NCBI GenBank assembly: GCA_900470775.1 | Contig: UCBZ01000029.1 | Location: 1-58,916 of the forward strand | DNA: 58,916 bases | Source of the DNA: Hyphomicrobiales bacterium | GTDB taxonomy: Bacteria; Pseudomonadota; Alphaproteobacteria; Rhizobiales; Beijerinckiaceae | Direction of reading: 5' to 3' | Shown: positions 48,315 to 58,897 of the stretch, piece by piece | Position numbering within the stretch: position 1 is the stretch's first letter | Layout of the letters: every line of letters starts with the position of its first letter | Translations under genes and position numbers: made by a program | The notes under the pieces: model-generated | Told to the model about the DNA's origin: nothing | What the model saw: the letters and a program-made list of their open reading frames with translations, nothing else | Database searches by the model: none

Positions 48315-49292
48315 CTACCAGCGGATCAGCGCCGAGCCCCAGGTGAAACCGCCGCCCATCGCCTCTATCAGGACGAGCTGGCCGCGCTTGATGCGGCCGT
48401 CACGATGCGCCTGCGCGAGCGCCAGCGGGATCGAGGCCGCCGATGTGTTGCCGTGCTGATCGACCGTGACCACGACGCGCTCATGACCAATGCCGAGCTT
48501 GTCGGCGGTCGCGTCGATGATGCGGCGATTGGCCTGGTGCGGTACGAACCAGTCGATATCCGCGCCGGTCAGGCCGGTCTCCTCGAAGGTGTGGCGCACC
48601 GTTTCGGCGAGCTTGACGACGGCGTGCCGGAAGACCTCCTTGCCCTCCATGCGCAGGAAGCCGACCGTCTTGGTCGAGCCGGGCCCGCCATCGACATAGA
48701 GCTTGTCCTTGTGACGGCCATCCGAGCGGATATGCGTGGTCAGGACGCCCCGATCGGCGAGCGTGCCCTCGCCCGGCGCGGCCTTCAGCACGACAGCGCC
48801 GGCGCCGTCTCCAAAGAGGACGCAGGTGGTGCGATCCTCCCAGTCGAGGATGCGCGAGAAGGTTTCGGCGCCGATCACGAGCGCAGCCTTCGCTGCCCCT
48901 GTGGTCAGGAATTTGTCGGCGGTCGCGAGCGCGAAGACGAAGCCGGAGCAGACGGCCTGGAGGTCGAAGGCCACGCCGCCCTCGATGCCGAGCGCCGCCT
49001 GGATCTGCGTCGCGGTGGCGGGAAAGGTGTGGTCGGGCGTCGCGGTCGCCACGATGATCATGTCGATCTCGCTGGCGTCCATGCCGGCGTCGGCCAACGC
49101 CGCCTGCGCCGCCTTCAGGCCGAGCGTCGAGGTGGTCTCGTCATCGGCCGCGACATGGCGCTGGCGGATGCCAGTGCGCTGGACGATCCACTCGTCGGTC
49201 GTGTCGACGCGCAGCGCGAGTTCGGCATTGGTGACGATCCGCGCGGGAAGATAAGAGCCGCAACCGACGATCTGAGAACGCAGAATAGACAA
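48315..49292 (-). CDS. fabH: 3-oxoacyl-ACP synthase III
   Basis: This protein of 325 residues has the catalytic Cys in [13 protein letters not shown], His in [12 protein letters not shown] and Asn in [13 protein letters not shown], the full FabH triad. It condenses acetyl-CoA with malonyl-ACP to start fatty acid synthesis. It lies 11 bases after plsX, the standard operon order. Confidence 0.97.
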   Translation of the reverse strand: MSILRSQIVGCGSYLPARIVTNAELALRVDTTDEWIVQRTGIRQRHVAADDETTSTLGLKAAQAALADAGMDASEIDMIIVATATPDHTFPATATQIQAALGIEGGVAFDLQAVCSGFVFALATADKFLTTGAAKAALVIGAETFSRILDWEDRTTCVLFGDGAGAVVLKAAPGEGTLADRGVLTTHIRSDGRHKDKLYVDGGPGSTKTVGFLRMEGKEVFRHAVVKLAETVRHTFEETGLTGADIDWFVPHQANRRIIDATADKLGIGHERVVVTVDQHGNTSAASIPLALAQAHRDGRIKRGQLVLIEAMGGGFTWGSALIRW

Positions 49293-49303
49293 GTAACGCT
49301 TCC

Positions 49304-50377
49304 CTATTGGATGGCGGCCGCCTGCGCAGCCGCTTCCTGCTGCGCCGACGCCTCCTGATGCGTCGAGGCTGCAACCATCTCGCGGACCTTCGCCATCAGG
49401 TTCTCGCGCGCCATCTCATAGCCAAGTTCGGTTGCGCTGGCGAAGCCCACGGCATCCGTACCGCCATGGCTCTTGATGACGATGCCCTCGAGCCCGAGAA
49501 ACACGCCGCCATTGACCTTGCGCGGATCCATCTTGTCCTTCAGCGCGGCGAAGGCGCCGCGCGCGAACAGATAGCCGATCTTGGCCATCAGCGAACGGCT
49601 CATTGCAGCCTTCAGATAAGCACTGATCTGGCGAGCGGTACCCTCTGCGGTCTTCAGCGCGATATTTCCGGTGAAGCCCTCGGTCACGACGACGTCGACC
49701 GTGCCCTTGCCGAGATCGTCGCCCTCGACGAAGCCGTGATAGTTCATCTGCGGCAGGTTGAGTTCGCGCAGGATGCGGCCGGCCTCCTTGACCGCCTCGA
49801 CACCCTTGATCTCCTCGACGCCGACATTGAGCAGACCGACGGTGGGGCGATCGAGATCGAAGACGACGCGGGCCATGGCGGCGCCCATCACCGCGAGATC
49901 GACGAGATGGCGGGCATCGGCGCCGATGGTCGCGCCGACATCGAGCACCACGCTCTCGCCGCGCACGGTCGGCCACAGGCAGGCTATCGCTGGGCGATCG
50001 ACTTCGGGCATCGACTTCAGGCAGAATTTCGACATCGCCATCAGCGCGCCGGTGTTGCCGGCGGAGACGGTGACGTCGGCCTCACCTGTCTTGGTCGCGT
50101 CGATGGCGCGCCACATCGAGGATTTGTAGCGGCCATAGCGTAGCGCCTGGCTCGGCTTGTCGTCCATCTTCACCGAGACTTCGGTGTGGTGGAAGGTCGT
50201 CACGGCCTTGAGCTTCGGGTGCTGGTCGATGAGCGGCAGCACCTGGCCTTCGTCGCCGAAGATCACGAAGCGCGCATCGGGGCGGCGCTCCAGCGTCAGC
50301 GCGGCGCCAGGAATGACGATGGCAGGACCGTGGTCCCCGCCCATCGCATCGAGCGCGATTGTAACCGGTCGTGTCAT
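49304..50377 (-). CDS. plsX: Phosphate acyltransferase PlsX
   Basis: This protein of 357 residues has [19 protein letters not shown] at the N-terminus, then [14 protein letters not shown] and [15 protein letters not shown], typical of PlsX. It makes acyl-phosphate from acyl-ACP for phospholipid synthesis. It is transcribed with fabH. The C-terminus has an extra Ala/Gln-rich tail. Confidence 0.97.
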   Translation of the reverse strand: MTRPVTIALDAMGGDHGPAIVIPGAALTLERRPDARFVIFGDEGQVLPLIDQHPKLKAVTTFHHTEVSVKMDDKPSQALRYGRYKSSMWRAIDATKTGEADVTVSAGNTGALMAMSKFCLKSMPEVDRPAIACLWPTVRGESVVLDVGATIGADARHLVDLAVMGAAMARVVFDLDRPTVGLLNVGVEEIKGVEAVKEAGRILRELNLPQMNYHGFVEGDDLGKGTVDVVVTEGFTGNIALKTAEGTARQISAYLKAAMSRSLMAKIGYLFARGAFAALKDKMDPRKVNGGVFLGLEGIVIKSHGGTDAVGFASATELGYEMARENLMAKVREMVAASTHQEASAQQEAAAQAAAIQ

Positions 50378-50492
50378 GGAGTGATGGTTGATCCCAGGAG
50401 CGGCCGACCTTCAATCCGGGGCGGCTCGATGCGGGCCGGACAATAGCGACTTGGGCGTGCGCCGCAAGCCACTGCGAGGCCGCGTAAAGCCG

Positions 50493-51050
50493 TCATTCTG
50501 TACGCTTCAGCCGCGCCAGGGCCGCAAAGGGCGATTCGGGCGGCAACTCGGGCGCCGGCTCCGCAAAGGCGGCGCCTGGCTTGCGCGGATAGGGATCGAG
50601 CCCCAGGGCGAGGAATTCCAGCGTCACCGCACCAAGATCAATCCCGCCATCCACGATCGGCTCGGGCGGATCGTCCTCGTTCAGCCGGACCTCGATATCA
50701 ATCTTGCCGTCCTCATCATCAGCGCTCTTGCGCCGGGGATTCTCGGGCGCCTCGGGCGCGAAATCGAGCTTCAGCGGCACCGCGATCGTGACCTGGAACG
50801 GATCGAGCGTGACGATGCAGGTCTGGTGCAGTGCAGCCTTGATCTCGCCCTCCAGCTTGACCCGCTCGCCGCTGCGCGTGAGCACGTAGCGCGCTTCGAG
50901 CGACTCCACTGACGGCAGGTCGAGCATGCGGGCGATGCCGGCAAGTTCTGCGGCTTCCGCCCGGATGGTGATGTGAGAGCCGCGCAGCTTGATCTCGTCG
51001 ACCCGGATGGGCCGGTGCAGCGGCAGGGTCGATCCCGTGTCAGGCGTCAT
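50493..51050 (-). CDS. DUF177 (YceD) protein
   Basis: This protein of 185 residues contains VLTRSGERVKLEGEIKAALHQTCIVTLDPFQVTIAVPLKLDF, then DLGAVTLEFLALGLDPYPRKPG, the DUF177 pattern. YceD relatives are tied to 23S rRNA maturation. Upstream of plsX in most bacteria; here rpmF is absent between them. It overlaps the chaperone gene by 4 bases. Confidence 0.92.
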   Translation of the reverse strand: MTPDTGSTLPLHRPIRVDEIKLRGSHITIRAEAAELAGIARMLDLPSVESLEARYVLTRSGERVKLEGEIKAALHQTCIVTLDPFQVTIAVPLKLDFAPEAPENPRRKSADDEDGKIDIEVRLNEDDPPEPIVDGGIDLGAVTLEFLALGLDPYPRKPGAAFAEPAPELPPESPFAALARLKRTE

Positions 51051-51583
51051 TGGCTTGCTTCCAGTTCGACCAGTGCCGGAAACAGCGTGTCGGCGCGCAG
51101 GATGGCCTCGAGATCGAGACCGGCCAGATGCGCCTTGGCGCGGTCGGCATAGACTGCGAGTACGGCTGCGCCCTCGCCCGGGCTCGCATTGCGGCGCAGC
51201 GCCTCGATGAGGTCCTGCGACTGGTTCGTCTCCAGCGCCGTCTCATAGGCCCGGATGCGGCCATAGAACATCTGGCCGATCTTCTTCATCCGCTTGGGCA
51301 CCGCGATGTCGCTGATCCCCGCGTTGCGGAAGCCGAGTTCGAGATAGGCGAAGCAGGCATCGACCAGTTCCTGAGCGAGATCGGCTGCCGGAGCCGGCAG
51401 CTCGCGCAGGCGGCGCAGAACCAGGAAGACATGCAGCGTCAGCGATTCGAAGCGGCCCTCGAAGCTGTCGGGAATGCCGCCGCCGAGATAAAGGGCGGGC
51501 TGGCGCGACGCCTCGGCGATACGCGCGAACAGCGTATCGACCGGTGCCTGCCTGTCCCCCCGCTTGCCGAACAACCCAAACAT
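51047..51583 (-). CDS. Ubiquinol-cytochrome c chaperone (CBP3/UQCC1-like)
   Basis: This protein of 178 residues has QPALYLGGGIPDSFEGRFESLTLHVFLVLRRLRELP and DIAVPKRMKKIGQMFYGRIRAYE, the conserved chaperone domain that helps cytochrome b assembly in mitochondria and alphaproteobacteria. The ATG at 51583 is chosen; longer frames are antisense to bamE. Confidence 0.92.
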   Translation of the reverse strand: MFGLFGKRGDRQAPVDTLFARIAEASRQPALYLGGGIPDSFEGRFESLTLHVFLVLRRLRELPAPAADLAQELVDACFAYLELGFRNAGISDIAVPKRMKKIGQMFYGRIRAYETALETNQSQDLIEALRRNASPGEGAAVLAVYADRAKAHLAGLDLEAILRADTLFPALVELEASQ

Positions 51584-51724
51584 CAGGCTCGCATCTCCGG
51601 CCGGCGGCTCCGACGGCGTCCTTGCCTTGCCAAAGCCATCCTCGGGCGTTACGCCAACCTCCACCCGTTTGACAAGCGGCTTGGGCTTTCGCCCTTTGCC
51701 GCAGCGCCACTGGATGCTGTCCGA

Positions 51725-52219
51725 ATGATCGCCGTCTCCCGCCGTACAGCCCTCCTTGGCCTCCTCGCGACGACCTCCCTGGCCCTTGGGGCTTGCGGCC
51801 CCAATGCAAGTGGCTTCAAGCTCGCAACGTCGTCGGGCTTGAATGAGGAATTCCACCGCGGCTTCGTCGCGGATGAGACGCTGATCGCGCAGGTCAAGGT
51901 CGGCATGGATGTGCAGCAGGTGCTGTCGACTCTCGGCACGCCCTCGACGACATCGACCGTCGGTAACCGGACCTTCTACTACATCAGCCAGACCGTATAC
52001 CGGCGCTTCCAGTTCCAGGATCTGACGGTCGTCGACCAGAAGGTGCTGGTGGTCTATTTCAACAAGGGCTTCAAGGTCGAGCGCATCGCCCATTACGGCC
52101 TGCAGGACGGCGTGATCTTCGACTTCATCAGCCGCACCACCACGACCGGCGGCGAGGAGCAGAGCTTCCTGCGCAACCTCTTCCGTGGTGTGACCAAGTT
52201 CACGCCGTTCGGGGCGTAA
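51725..52219 (+). CDS. bamE: BamE/OmlA outer membrane assembly lipoprotein
   Basis: This protein of 164 residues has a signal sequence ending in a lipobox LGAC (Cys24). The SmpA/OmlA fold follows: VKVGMDVQQVLSTLGTPSTTSTVGNRTFYYIS and VVYFNKGFKVERIAHYGLQDG. It belongs to the beta-barrel assembly machine at the outer membrane. Divergent from the chaperone gene, with a terminator after it. Confidence 0.92.
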   Translation: MIAVSRRTALLGLLATTSLALGACGPNASGFKLATSSGLNEEFHRGFVADETLIAQVKVGMDVQQVLSTLGTPSTTSTVGNRTFYYISQTVYRRFQFQDLTVVDQKVLVVYFNKGFKVERIAHYGLQDGVIFDFISRTTTTGGEEQSFLRNLFRGVTKFTPFGA

Positions 52220-52246
52220 GGCGGCGACGCTGCCCCATCAGATGGC

Positions 52247-52276
52247 AAAACCCGCGGCTCGCGCCGCGGGTTTTTT
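52247..52276 (+). terminator. Terminator after bamE
   Basis: CCCGCGGC and GCCGCGGG form an 8-bp stem around TCGC, extended by AAA/TTT and followed by six T. Confidence 0.88.
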
Positions 52277-52299
52277 CTTGGCTTTCTTGGCTGCAGCGC

Positions 52300-53223
52300 T
52301 CAGAGCGACCCGTGCTTTCGCACCGGCAGCGTCATCGCCAGCACCCCGCCGACGACGAGGATGAGCCCGGCCCAGGCCGTGGGAGCCAAGGCCTCGCCGA
52401 GGAAGATCATGCTGATCAGGACCCCTGTTGGAACACGCAGATAGGCGACCGAGGTCGTCGCGACAGAGCCGAGCCGCGCGATCAGCCGGAAATAGATCAC
52501 GAAGGCCAGCGCGGTGGACAACAGCGACAGCGCGATCAGGGCCTGGATCGAGGCGACCGAGGGCGCCAGCGTCCAGGGGCGATCCAGCACCAGGCTGAGA
52601 GGAAGCAGGACGACCGCTCCGCAGATCAGCGATCCCGCCGCCGGCATGATCGGGTCGAGCCCATTGAAGTTGCGCCCGAACAGGGCGGCGCCTGCATAAC
52701 AGAGACTGGCCGCGATCAGCGCGAGTTGAGCCCCCAGCTGTTCGCCGAAACCTGTTACCGCCTGCACGCCGACGATCAGGAGGGTGCCGGCGAGACCGGC
52801 CGCGATCCCCGCAAGCCTCAGGCGCGGCAAGCGCTCAGCCGTCGACGACAGGCAAGTGAGCAGCACGACGAAGATCGGGCTGGTCGAACTGAGGATGGTC
52901 GCAAGCCCAGCCTCGACGCTGCGCTCGGCCCAGGCGATCAGCGTGAAGGGCACGACGCTGTTCAGGCAGGCCTGAGTCAGGAACAGTCGCCAGGTGGCGA
53001 GATCGCGCGGCAGCCGAAGGCCACGCCAGCGGATCACCATGAGCAGGACCGCCCCGGCCAGCAGCGTGCGGGCGGCGATCAGGGTCAGCGGCGGAATCGT
53101 TTCGACACCGATCCTGATGAAACTGTAGGAGCCGCCCCATAGCGTGGCGAGGACGAGCAGCAAGGCAAGATCGGTGAAACGACCTGCCTTGGGGTGAGAA
53201 GCGGCAACGGCATGCGTGGGCAT
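52300..53223 (-). CDS. EamA/DMT-family exporter
   Basis: This protein of 307 residues has ten hydrophobic helices in two EamA halves. LVLATLWGGSYSFIRIGVETIPPLTLIAARTL starts the first, and the second has VASIQALIALSLLSTALAFVIYF and AYLRVPTGVLISMIFLGEALAP. It is a drug/metabolite transporter of unknown substrate. Confidence 0.92.
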   Translation of the reverse strand: MPTHAVAASHPKAGRFTDLALLLVLATLWGGSYSFIRIGVETIPPLTLIAARTLLAGAVLLMVIRWRGLRLPRDLATWRLFLTQACLNSVVPFTLIAWAERSVEAGLATILSSTSPIFVVLLTCLSSTAERLPRLRLAGIAAGLAGTLLIVGVQAVTGFGEQLGAQLALIAASLCYAGAALFGRNFNGLDPIMPAAGSLICGAVVLLPLSLVLDRPWTLAPSVASIQALIALSLLSTALAFVIYFRLIARLGSVATTSVAYLRVPTGVLISMIFLGEALAPTAWAGLILVVGGVLAMTLPVRKHGSL

Positions 53224-53371
53224 GATGGATCTCCCTGGTTGGGGAGGTCATGCCAGCCAGCATGCGGAATAGCTTGCCGGAACGCTACGGTGCCGGCCGT
53301 AGCTTCAGGGTTCGATTCAAGTCGCCAACACGCTGATTCAAGAATCGGCGGCAAACGACTGCGTGACCACG

Positions 53372-53400
53372 AAAAACCCCGCGGATAGCTCCGCAGGGTT
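53372..53400 (-). terminator. Terminator after hppA
   Basis: On the minus strand AACCCTGCGGA and TCCGCGGGGTT pair (one G-T) around GCTA, followed by TTTC. It lies 29 bases after the hppA stop. Confidence 0.82.
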
Positions 53401-53428
53401 CGGTGTCTCATCGCCGTTGGATAACGTC

Positions 53429-55585
53429 TCAGCTATGCGCCAGGATCGCCAGCAGCAGCAGCGCGATGATGTTGGTGATCTTGATCGCGGGGTTCACGGC
53501 GGGGCCCGCCGTGTCCTTGTAGGGGTCGCCAACGGTGTCGCCGGTGACCGAGGCCTTGTGGGCCTCGGAGCCCTTCATGTGGCGCACGCCGTCCTTGTCG
53601 ACGAAGCCGTCCTCGAAGGACTTCTTCGCGTTGTCCCAGGCGCCGCCGCCCGAGGTCATCGAGATCGCCACGAAGATGCCGGTGACGATGACGCCCATCA
53701 GCATGGCGCCAACGGCAGCAAAAGCCTGATTCTTGCCGGCGATGGCATTGATCACGAAATAGGTCACGATCGGCGCGAGCACCGGCAGGAGCGAGGGCAC
53801 GATCATTTCCTTGATCGCCGCCTTGGTCAGCAGGTCGACGGCGCGGGCATAATCGGGCCGCTCGGTGCCGTCCATGATGCCGGGCTTCTCCTTGAACTGG
53901 CGCCGGACCTCCTCGACGACGGAACCCGCCGCGCGCCCGACCGCCGTCATGCCCATGCCCGCGAACAGGAAGGGGATGAGGCCGCCGAGCAGCAGGCCGA
54001 CGACGACGTAAGGGTTCGACAGCGAGAAATCGACGACCACGCCCTTGAAGTACTGGAAGGTGGTCGAGCCCGCCTTGTTCGCCTCGCTGATGAAGAAGTT
54101 CAGGTCGGAGGTGTAGGCGGCGAAGAGCACCAGCGCGCCCAAGCCGGCCGAACCAATGGCGTAGCCCTTGGTGATCGCCTTGGTGGTGTTGCCGACGGCG
54201 TCGAGCGCGTCGGTGGAGTGGCGGACTTCCTTGGGCAGACCCGCCATCTCGGCGATGCCGCCGGCATTGTCGGTGACCGGGCCGAAGGCATCGAGCGCCA
54301 CAACGACGCCGGCCAAAGCCAGCATCGCGGTGGTGGCAATCGCAATGCCGAACAGGCCGGCAAGCCCGTAGGAGACGATGATGCCGGCGACGATCACCAG
54401 CGTCGGCAGCGCCGTCGATTCCAGGGATACCGCGAGGCCCTGGATGACGTTGGTGCCGTGGCCGGTGACCGAGGCCTGAGCGATCGAGACGACCGGGCGC
54501 TTGCCGGTGCCGGTGTAGTATTCGGTGATGACGACGATCAGCAGCGTCACCGCGAGACCGACCAGCGCGCAGGAGAACAGCCCGCCAGAGGTGAAGGTGA
54601 CGCCCTGCCCCGTGGTGAAGGAGGCCGAGAAACCGCCGAACATCAGGTAGTTGACCGCCGCGATCGCGCCGACCGAGAGCACGCCGGCGGCGATGAAGCC
54701 CTTGTAGAGCGCGCCCATGATCGACTGGTTGGCGCCGAGCTTGACGAAGAAGGTGCCGATGATCGAGGTCACGATGCAGGAGGCACCAATCGCCATCGGG
54801 TAGAGCATCATGGTGCCGAGCGTCGCTTGTCCGGCGAAGAAGATCGCCGCCAGAACCATGGTCGCGACCAGCGTCACCGCATAGGTCTCGAACAGATCGG
54901 CGGCCATACCGGCGCAGTCACCGACATTGTCGCCGACATTGTCGGCGATGGTGGCGGGGTTGCGCGGATCGTCCTCGGGGATTCCGGCCTCGACCTTACC
55001 GACGAGGTCGGCGCCGACATCGGCTCCCTTGGTGAAGATGCCGCCGCCGAGACGGGCGAAGATTGAGATCAGCGAGGCGCCGAAGCCGAGCGCGACCAGC
55101 GAATCGATCACGGTGCGGCTCGATGGGGCGAAGCCGAGCATAGAGGTCAGGATGCCGTAATAGACGGCCACGCCCAGCAGGGCGAGACCCGCCACCAGCA
55201 TGCCGGTGACCGCGCCGGCCTTGAAGGCGACGTCGAGGCCGTCGCCGAGCGACTGCATCGCGGCCTGGGCAGTGCGGACATTGGCGCGTACCGAAACGTT
55301 CATGCCGATGAAGCCGGCGACGCCCGACAGCACCGCACCGATCAGGAAGCCGACGCCAACCCATTTGCCGAGCAGGTAGATCAGGACCACAAACAGCACG
55401 GCACCGACCATGGCGATGGTGACATATTGGCGCTTGAGATAGGCCTGTGCGCCCTCGGCGACAGCGGCGGAAATCTCCTGCATGCGCTGGTTGCCGGCGT
55501 CTCGTTTCATGACGTCGGCATAGGCCCAGACGCCATAGGCGATCGACAGGGCGCTGAGTAAGATGATGATGAGCAGAGCTGACAT
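53429..55585 (-). CDS. hppA: Membrane proton-pumping pyrophosphatase, K+-independent type
   Basis: This protein of 718 residues, 16 membrane helices expected, has the substrate motif [25 protein letters not shown], then [19 protein letters not shown] and [33 protein letters not shown] has Lys where K+-dependent enzymes have Ala, so it should be K+-independent. It couples PPi hydrolysis to proton export. Monocistronic, with its own terminator. Confidence 0.97.
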   Translation of the reverse strand: MSALLIIILLSALSIAYGVWAYADVMKRDAGNQRMQEISAAVAEGAQAYLKRQYVTIAMVGAVLFVVLIYLLGKWVGVGFLIGAVLSGVAGFIGMNVSVRANVRTAQAAMQSLGDGLDVAFKAGAVTGMLVAGLALLGVAVYYGILTSMLGFAPSSRTVIDSLVALGFGASLISIFARLGGGIFTKGADVGADLVGKVEAGIPEDDPRNPATIADNVGDNVGDCAGMAADLFETYAVTLVATMVLAAIFFAGQATLGTMMLYPMAIGASCIVTSIIGTFFVKLGANQSIMGALYKGFIAAGVLSVGAIAAVNYLMFGGFSASFTTGQGVTFTSGGLFSCALVGLAVTLLIVVITEYYTGTGKRPVVSIAQASVTGHGTNVIQGLAVSLESTALPTLVIVAGIIVSYGLAGLFGIAIATTAMLALAGVVVALDAFGPVTDNAGGIAEMAGLPKEVRHSTDALDAVGNTTKAITKGYAIGSAGLGALVLFAAYTSDLNFFISEANKAGSTTFQYFKGVVVDFSLSNPYVVVGLLLGGLIPFLFAGMGMTAVGRAAGSVVEEVRRQFKEKPGIMDGTERPDYARAVDLLTKAAIKEMIVPSLLPVLAPIVTYFVINAIAGKNQAFAAVGAMLMGVIVTGIFVAISMTSGGGAWDNAKKSFEDGFVDKDGVRHMKGSEAHKASVTGDTVGDPYKDTAGPAVNPAIKITNIIALLLLAILAHS

Positions 55586-55804
55586 TCGATTTCCTGACCT
55601 TGAGCTTCCGACCCGCGGGAGCGCTGTCGCTCCTCATTTGTCGCTTTGGACGTCAGGCGCATGAAAATGCGGGCCGTAGACTTCTAGGCCCGCCTCGCGT
55701 CGCCGGTGTCAGGCGAATTTGTGGCAAGTTTCGCGGGCGAGCGCAACGCGACGATGCGCGCATTATCGATTGTCGGATCGTTTCAGGCTCGGGTCATTGG
55801 CGCG
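55586..55804. other. Intergenic, hppA upstream region
   Basis: 219 bases without a supported gene. It must hold the hppA promoter, but no clear -35/-10 pair or operator stands out. Confidence 0.5.
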
Positions 55805-56605
55805 TTAGAGCGCCACGTCGCGGTTGACGTTCTTGTAGAGCAGGTAGCAGGCGTCGTCGAAGCCAGTGGGGTAGAATTGCTGCGGGCAGTAGCCGCCCAT
55901 CCAGATGAAGTCCTGCGCCCAGATTTCGTGCCAGTCCCGGCCTAGGAAATAGAGCCCGTGCCCTTCCAGCATGTAGAGCCCGTGCTCCATCACATGTGTC
56001 TCGACATCGGGGAAATAGGCGCCAGGCTTGAACCACATCAGGTTCATCTCGAAATCGAAGCGCAGATCGCCATAGGGCAGCAGGAACTGGAAGCCGCGCC
56101 CCTGCATGCCGGTGTGGTTGGTGACCGGGATCGCGTCCCGGTGCGACAGGATCGGCTCGGGAACGGCCAGTCCCGGCGCCGGCTCGTAGCGCTTGCGCAA
56201 GGCCAACACGCGAACGGGCGCGGCGCTGTCATTGCGCAGGCTGAAGGGCGTTCCGGGCGGGACATAGGCGAAGGCCCCGGCCGGGAAGGCGGAGGCTGCG
56301 GCGCCGTCGATGGCAAAGGCCGCCTCGCCCGACAGGCCATAATAGAAATGCTGGACGCCCTCCTCGGCGAAGGGCGCGCGCGTGCCGCCGCCCGGCTCGA
56401 TCTCGAGGACATACTGCGCGAATCGAGCGCCCAGCACCGGCGCGGCGAGAATCCGGGCGATCGTCTTCTCGAAATGCGGCAGGCGGCTGACGAGAACGCC
56501 TTCGGGCGGCATGAAGGCGTAGTTGGGCGCCACCACGCCACGGTTATGGCCGATCGCGCCGACAGCAGGCCGGCCGGGGATTTGCGGAAGCTGGTGGGGA
56601 CGCAT
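55805..56605 (-). CDS. allE: (S)-ureidoglycine aminohydrolase
   Basis: This protein of 266 residues has two cupin domains; the first is APNYAFMPPEGVLVSRLPHFEKT with EEGVQHFYYGLSGEAAFAI, and the second THVMEHGLYMLEGHGLYFLG carries the metal-binding Glu/His set. It releases ammonia from ureidoglycine in purine (allantoin) breakdown. The neighbouring MFS gene may import a substrate. Confidence 0.92.
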   Translation of the reverse strand: MRPHQLPQIPGRPAVGAIGHNRGVVAPNYAFMPPEGVLVSRLPHFEKTIARILAAPVLGARFAQYVLEIEPGGGTRAPFAEEGVQHFYYGLSGEAAFAIDGAAASAFPAGAFAYVPPGTPFSLRNDSAAPVRVLALRKRYEPAPGLAVPEPILSHRDAIPVTNHTGMQGRGFQFLLPYGDLRFDFEMNLMWFKPGAYFPDVETHVMEHGLYMLEGHGLYFLGRDWHEIWAQDFIWMGGYCPQQFYPTGFDDACYLLYKNVNRDVAL

Positions 56606-56643
56606 CGGCTTATCTCCTGCGGGTCAGGCCGTTCTGGCAGGGA

Positions 56644-57849
56644 TCAGGCCGGAACGGCGGGCTTCTGAAATGCCTGCCAGGCGACCATCACCAGCGCCAC
56701 CGCGACGGGCGGGAAGACCAGCCAGTTGACGCTCGTCCAGCCACCGGCATGCAGCAGCCCGCCCGAGGAGAAGGAGGCGATGGCGACCGAGCCGAAGACA
56801 AGGAAGTCGTTCGCCGCCTGCACCTTGACCCGCTCCTCAGGCCTGTAGCAGTCGGTGACGAGCGCGGTCGCGCCGATGAAGCCGAAATTCCAGCCGATGC
56901 CCAGCAGGACGAGCGCGATCCAGAAATGCGCAACGCTGAGGCCCGACAAGCCGACGATCGCGGCGAGTGCCGTCAGAATCAATCCCACCGCCGTGACCTG
57001 AGCCTTGCCGAAGCGGGCGATCAGCCGGCCAGTGAAGAAGCTCGGGCCGAACATCGCCAGCACATGCCATTGGATGCCGAGCGCGGCGTCGCCGACCGAA
57101 TGGCCGCAGCCGACCATGGCGAGCGGGGCCGCCGTCATGACGAAGCTCATCAGCCCATAGGCGACGAGCGCGGCCGTGACCGAGGCAACGAATTTCGGCT
57201 GCCGCATGATCTCGGCCAGAGGGCGGCCGCCTCCCGACGCGACCCTGGCCACGGGCGGCGCCCGCAATTGCAGGATCACCAGCATGGCGATGAGCGCGAG
57301 GCAGCCCTGGGCGAGGAAGCTTGCAGCGAAGGGCGCGTCGGGGGTGAGATCGCGCGTCCAGTAGACCGATTGCGGGCCGATGACGCCAGCAGCGATGCCG
57401 CCGATCATGACCCAGGAGATGGCGCGGGGCCGGAAGCTCTCGGTCGCGGCATCGGCCGCCGCGAAGCGGTAGCTCTGCACGAAGGCGCCATAGAGCCCGC
57501 AGGCGAAGGTGCCCAGGCAGAACAGCCAGAACAGCCGCGTGCTCGCGCCGGCCGCCGCAACACTGGCGGCGGCCGCGCCGATCAGCGCACCCAGGAGGTA
57601 GCCGTTGCGACGCCCGAAGCGCCGCATCAGCATCGCGGCCGGGATGACGCCGACGGCGATGCCCAGCTGCATCAGGCTGACGGGAACGGTCGCGAAGGTC
57701 TGATCCGTGACAAGCTGCGAGCCGACGATTCCGCCGAGCGAGATCACGATCGAGGGGCTGGCGCCGCCAAGCGCCTGCGCGCAGGCCAGAACCACGGAAT
57801 TGCGCTTGGCGAGCGCATCGCCGTCGCAGACCGGAATATGCTGATTCAT
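56644..57849 (-). CDS. MFS transporter
   Basis: This protein of 401 residues has twelve hydrophobic helices, with an MFS loop LMRRFGRRNGYLLGALIGA between helices 2 and 3. Adjacent to ureidoglycine aminohydrolase; substrate unknown. The N-terminus (MNQHIPVCDGDALAKRNSVV) is polar. Confidence 0.9.
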   Translation of the reverse strand: MNQHIPVCDGDALAKRNSVVLACAQALGGASPSIVISLGGIVGSQLVTDQTFATVPVSLMQLGIAVGVIPAAMLMRRFGRRNGYLLGALIGAAAASVAAAGASTRLFWLFCLGTFACGLYGAFVQSYRFAAADAATESFRPRAISWVMIGGIAAGVIGPQSVYWTRDLTPDAPFAASFLAQGCLALIAMLVILQLRAPPVARVASGGGRPLAEIMRQPKFVASVTAALVAYGLMSFVMTAAPLAMVGCGHSVGDAALGIQWHVLAMFGPSFFTGRLIARFGKAQVTAVGLILTALAAIVGLSGLSVAHFWIALVLLGIGWNFGFIGATALVTDCYRPEERVKVQAANDFLVFGSVAIASFSSGGLLHAGGWTSVNWLVFPPVAVALVMVAWQAFQKPAVPA

Positions 57850-57892
57850 GCGTCCGCCGCCCCGAAACGAGGCGGCTCTTCAAAGGCCGCCT

Positions 57893-58897
57893 TCAAAAAT
57901 GAGCGAAGGAGCCCTGCGCGAAGCTGCGCGCTTTGCCCTGTTCGCGATATCTCGCCTCGCCCGCCTCGGCCGTCACGCGACCGATCGCGGTCAACGCCAT
58001 TCCAGCAGACTCGGCAGCCGCCACCAGAGCAGGATATTCCCTTTCCGAGGCCGTGCAGAGAATTTCGTAGTCGTCCCCGCCGGTCCAGGCCAGTTCCGCC
58101 AGCGCGGGATCGGCCATGATCGCAGCGCGCGCCGGCATCGACAGGGGAACGGCGTTGAGGTCGATTTCGGCGCCGACAGCGGAGGCTTTCAGCAGCTTGG
58201 CGAGGTCGCCGACGAGCCCGTCGGAGATGTCCATCGCAGCCGAGGCGTGGCTCTGAAGCCCACCGGCCAGCGCAAGCCGCGGCTGCGGATGCAGATAGCG
58301 ATCGGCAAGGAAGGCGCGCCCGGCCTCGTCCAGCGCGGAGATCCAGCCCGGCTTGGCCGGCCCATGCACCTTCAGCCCGAGCGCGCCATCGCCGATCGTG
58401 CCCGAGACCAACACGAGATCGCCCGGCCTGGCGCCTGAGCGCGTCACCATGCGCCCCGCCGGCACGCTGCCGAAGGCGGTGATCGACAGGGTCAGCGGCC
58501 CGGAGGTCGAAACGGTGTCGCCGCCGATCAGCGAGCAGCCGTTCTCCGCGGCCATGCCGGCCAGGCCGGCGGCGAAGTCCGCAAGCCACGCTTCCGTCCA
58601 GCCTTTCGGCAGCACCAGTGACAGCACGAAACCTTCCGGCTTCGCACCCTTGGCGGCTAGATCGGAGAGGTTCACACCCAGCGCCTTGCGGGCGATCGAG
58701 GCCGGCGGATCGTCCGGGAAGAAATGCACGCCGGCAACCAGCGCATCGACGGTCACGACGATCTCGTAGCCCCGCGCCGGGCGCAACAAGCCGGCATCGT
58801 CGACGAGACCCAAGCCCCCCGGCCCCGCGATCGGAGCGAAATGGCGGGCGATCAGTTCGAATTCGCCGGGTCTCGTCTCGCCTGCCATCGCGTCCAT
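57893..58897 (-). CDS. thiL: Thiamine-monophosphate kinase
   Basis: This protein of 334 residues has GLVDDAGLLRP (the metal-binding DD), VTVDALVAGVHFFPDDPP, AMDISDGLVGDLAKL and WTGGDDYEILCTA, the ThiL motifs. It phosphorylates thiamine phosphate to the cofactor diphosphate. In many alphaproteobacteria it follows nusB, which would lie past the window edge. Start 58897 or 58888. Confidence 0.96.
   Translation of the reverse strand: MDAMAGETRPGEFELIARHFAPIAGPGGLGLVDDAGLLRPARGYEIVVTVDALVAGVHFFPDDPPASIARKALGVNLSDLAAKGAKPEGFVLSLVLPKGWTEAWLADFAAGLAGMAAENGCSLIGGDTVSTSGPLTLSITAFGSVPAGRMVTRSGARPGDLVLVSGTIGDGALGLKVHGPAKPGWISALDEAGRAFLADRYLHPQPRLALAGGLQSHASAAMDISDGLVGDLAKLLKASAVGAEIDLNAVPLSMPARAAIMADPALAELAWTGGDDYEILCTASEREYPALVAAAESAGMALTAIGRVTAEAGEARYREQGKARSFAQGSFAHF

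Noticed and set aside
51584..52093. N-terminal extension of the chaperone frame
   Set aside because: It is antisense to bamE and lacks protein-like features; the family start MFGLFGK is at 51583.
53363..55066. 567-codon plus-strand frame opposite hppA
   Set aside because: It is antisense to a clearly conserved pyrophosphatase; its His/Asp/Arg/Gly-rich composition is that of a GC-rich shadow.
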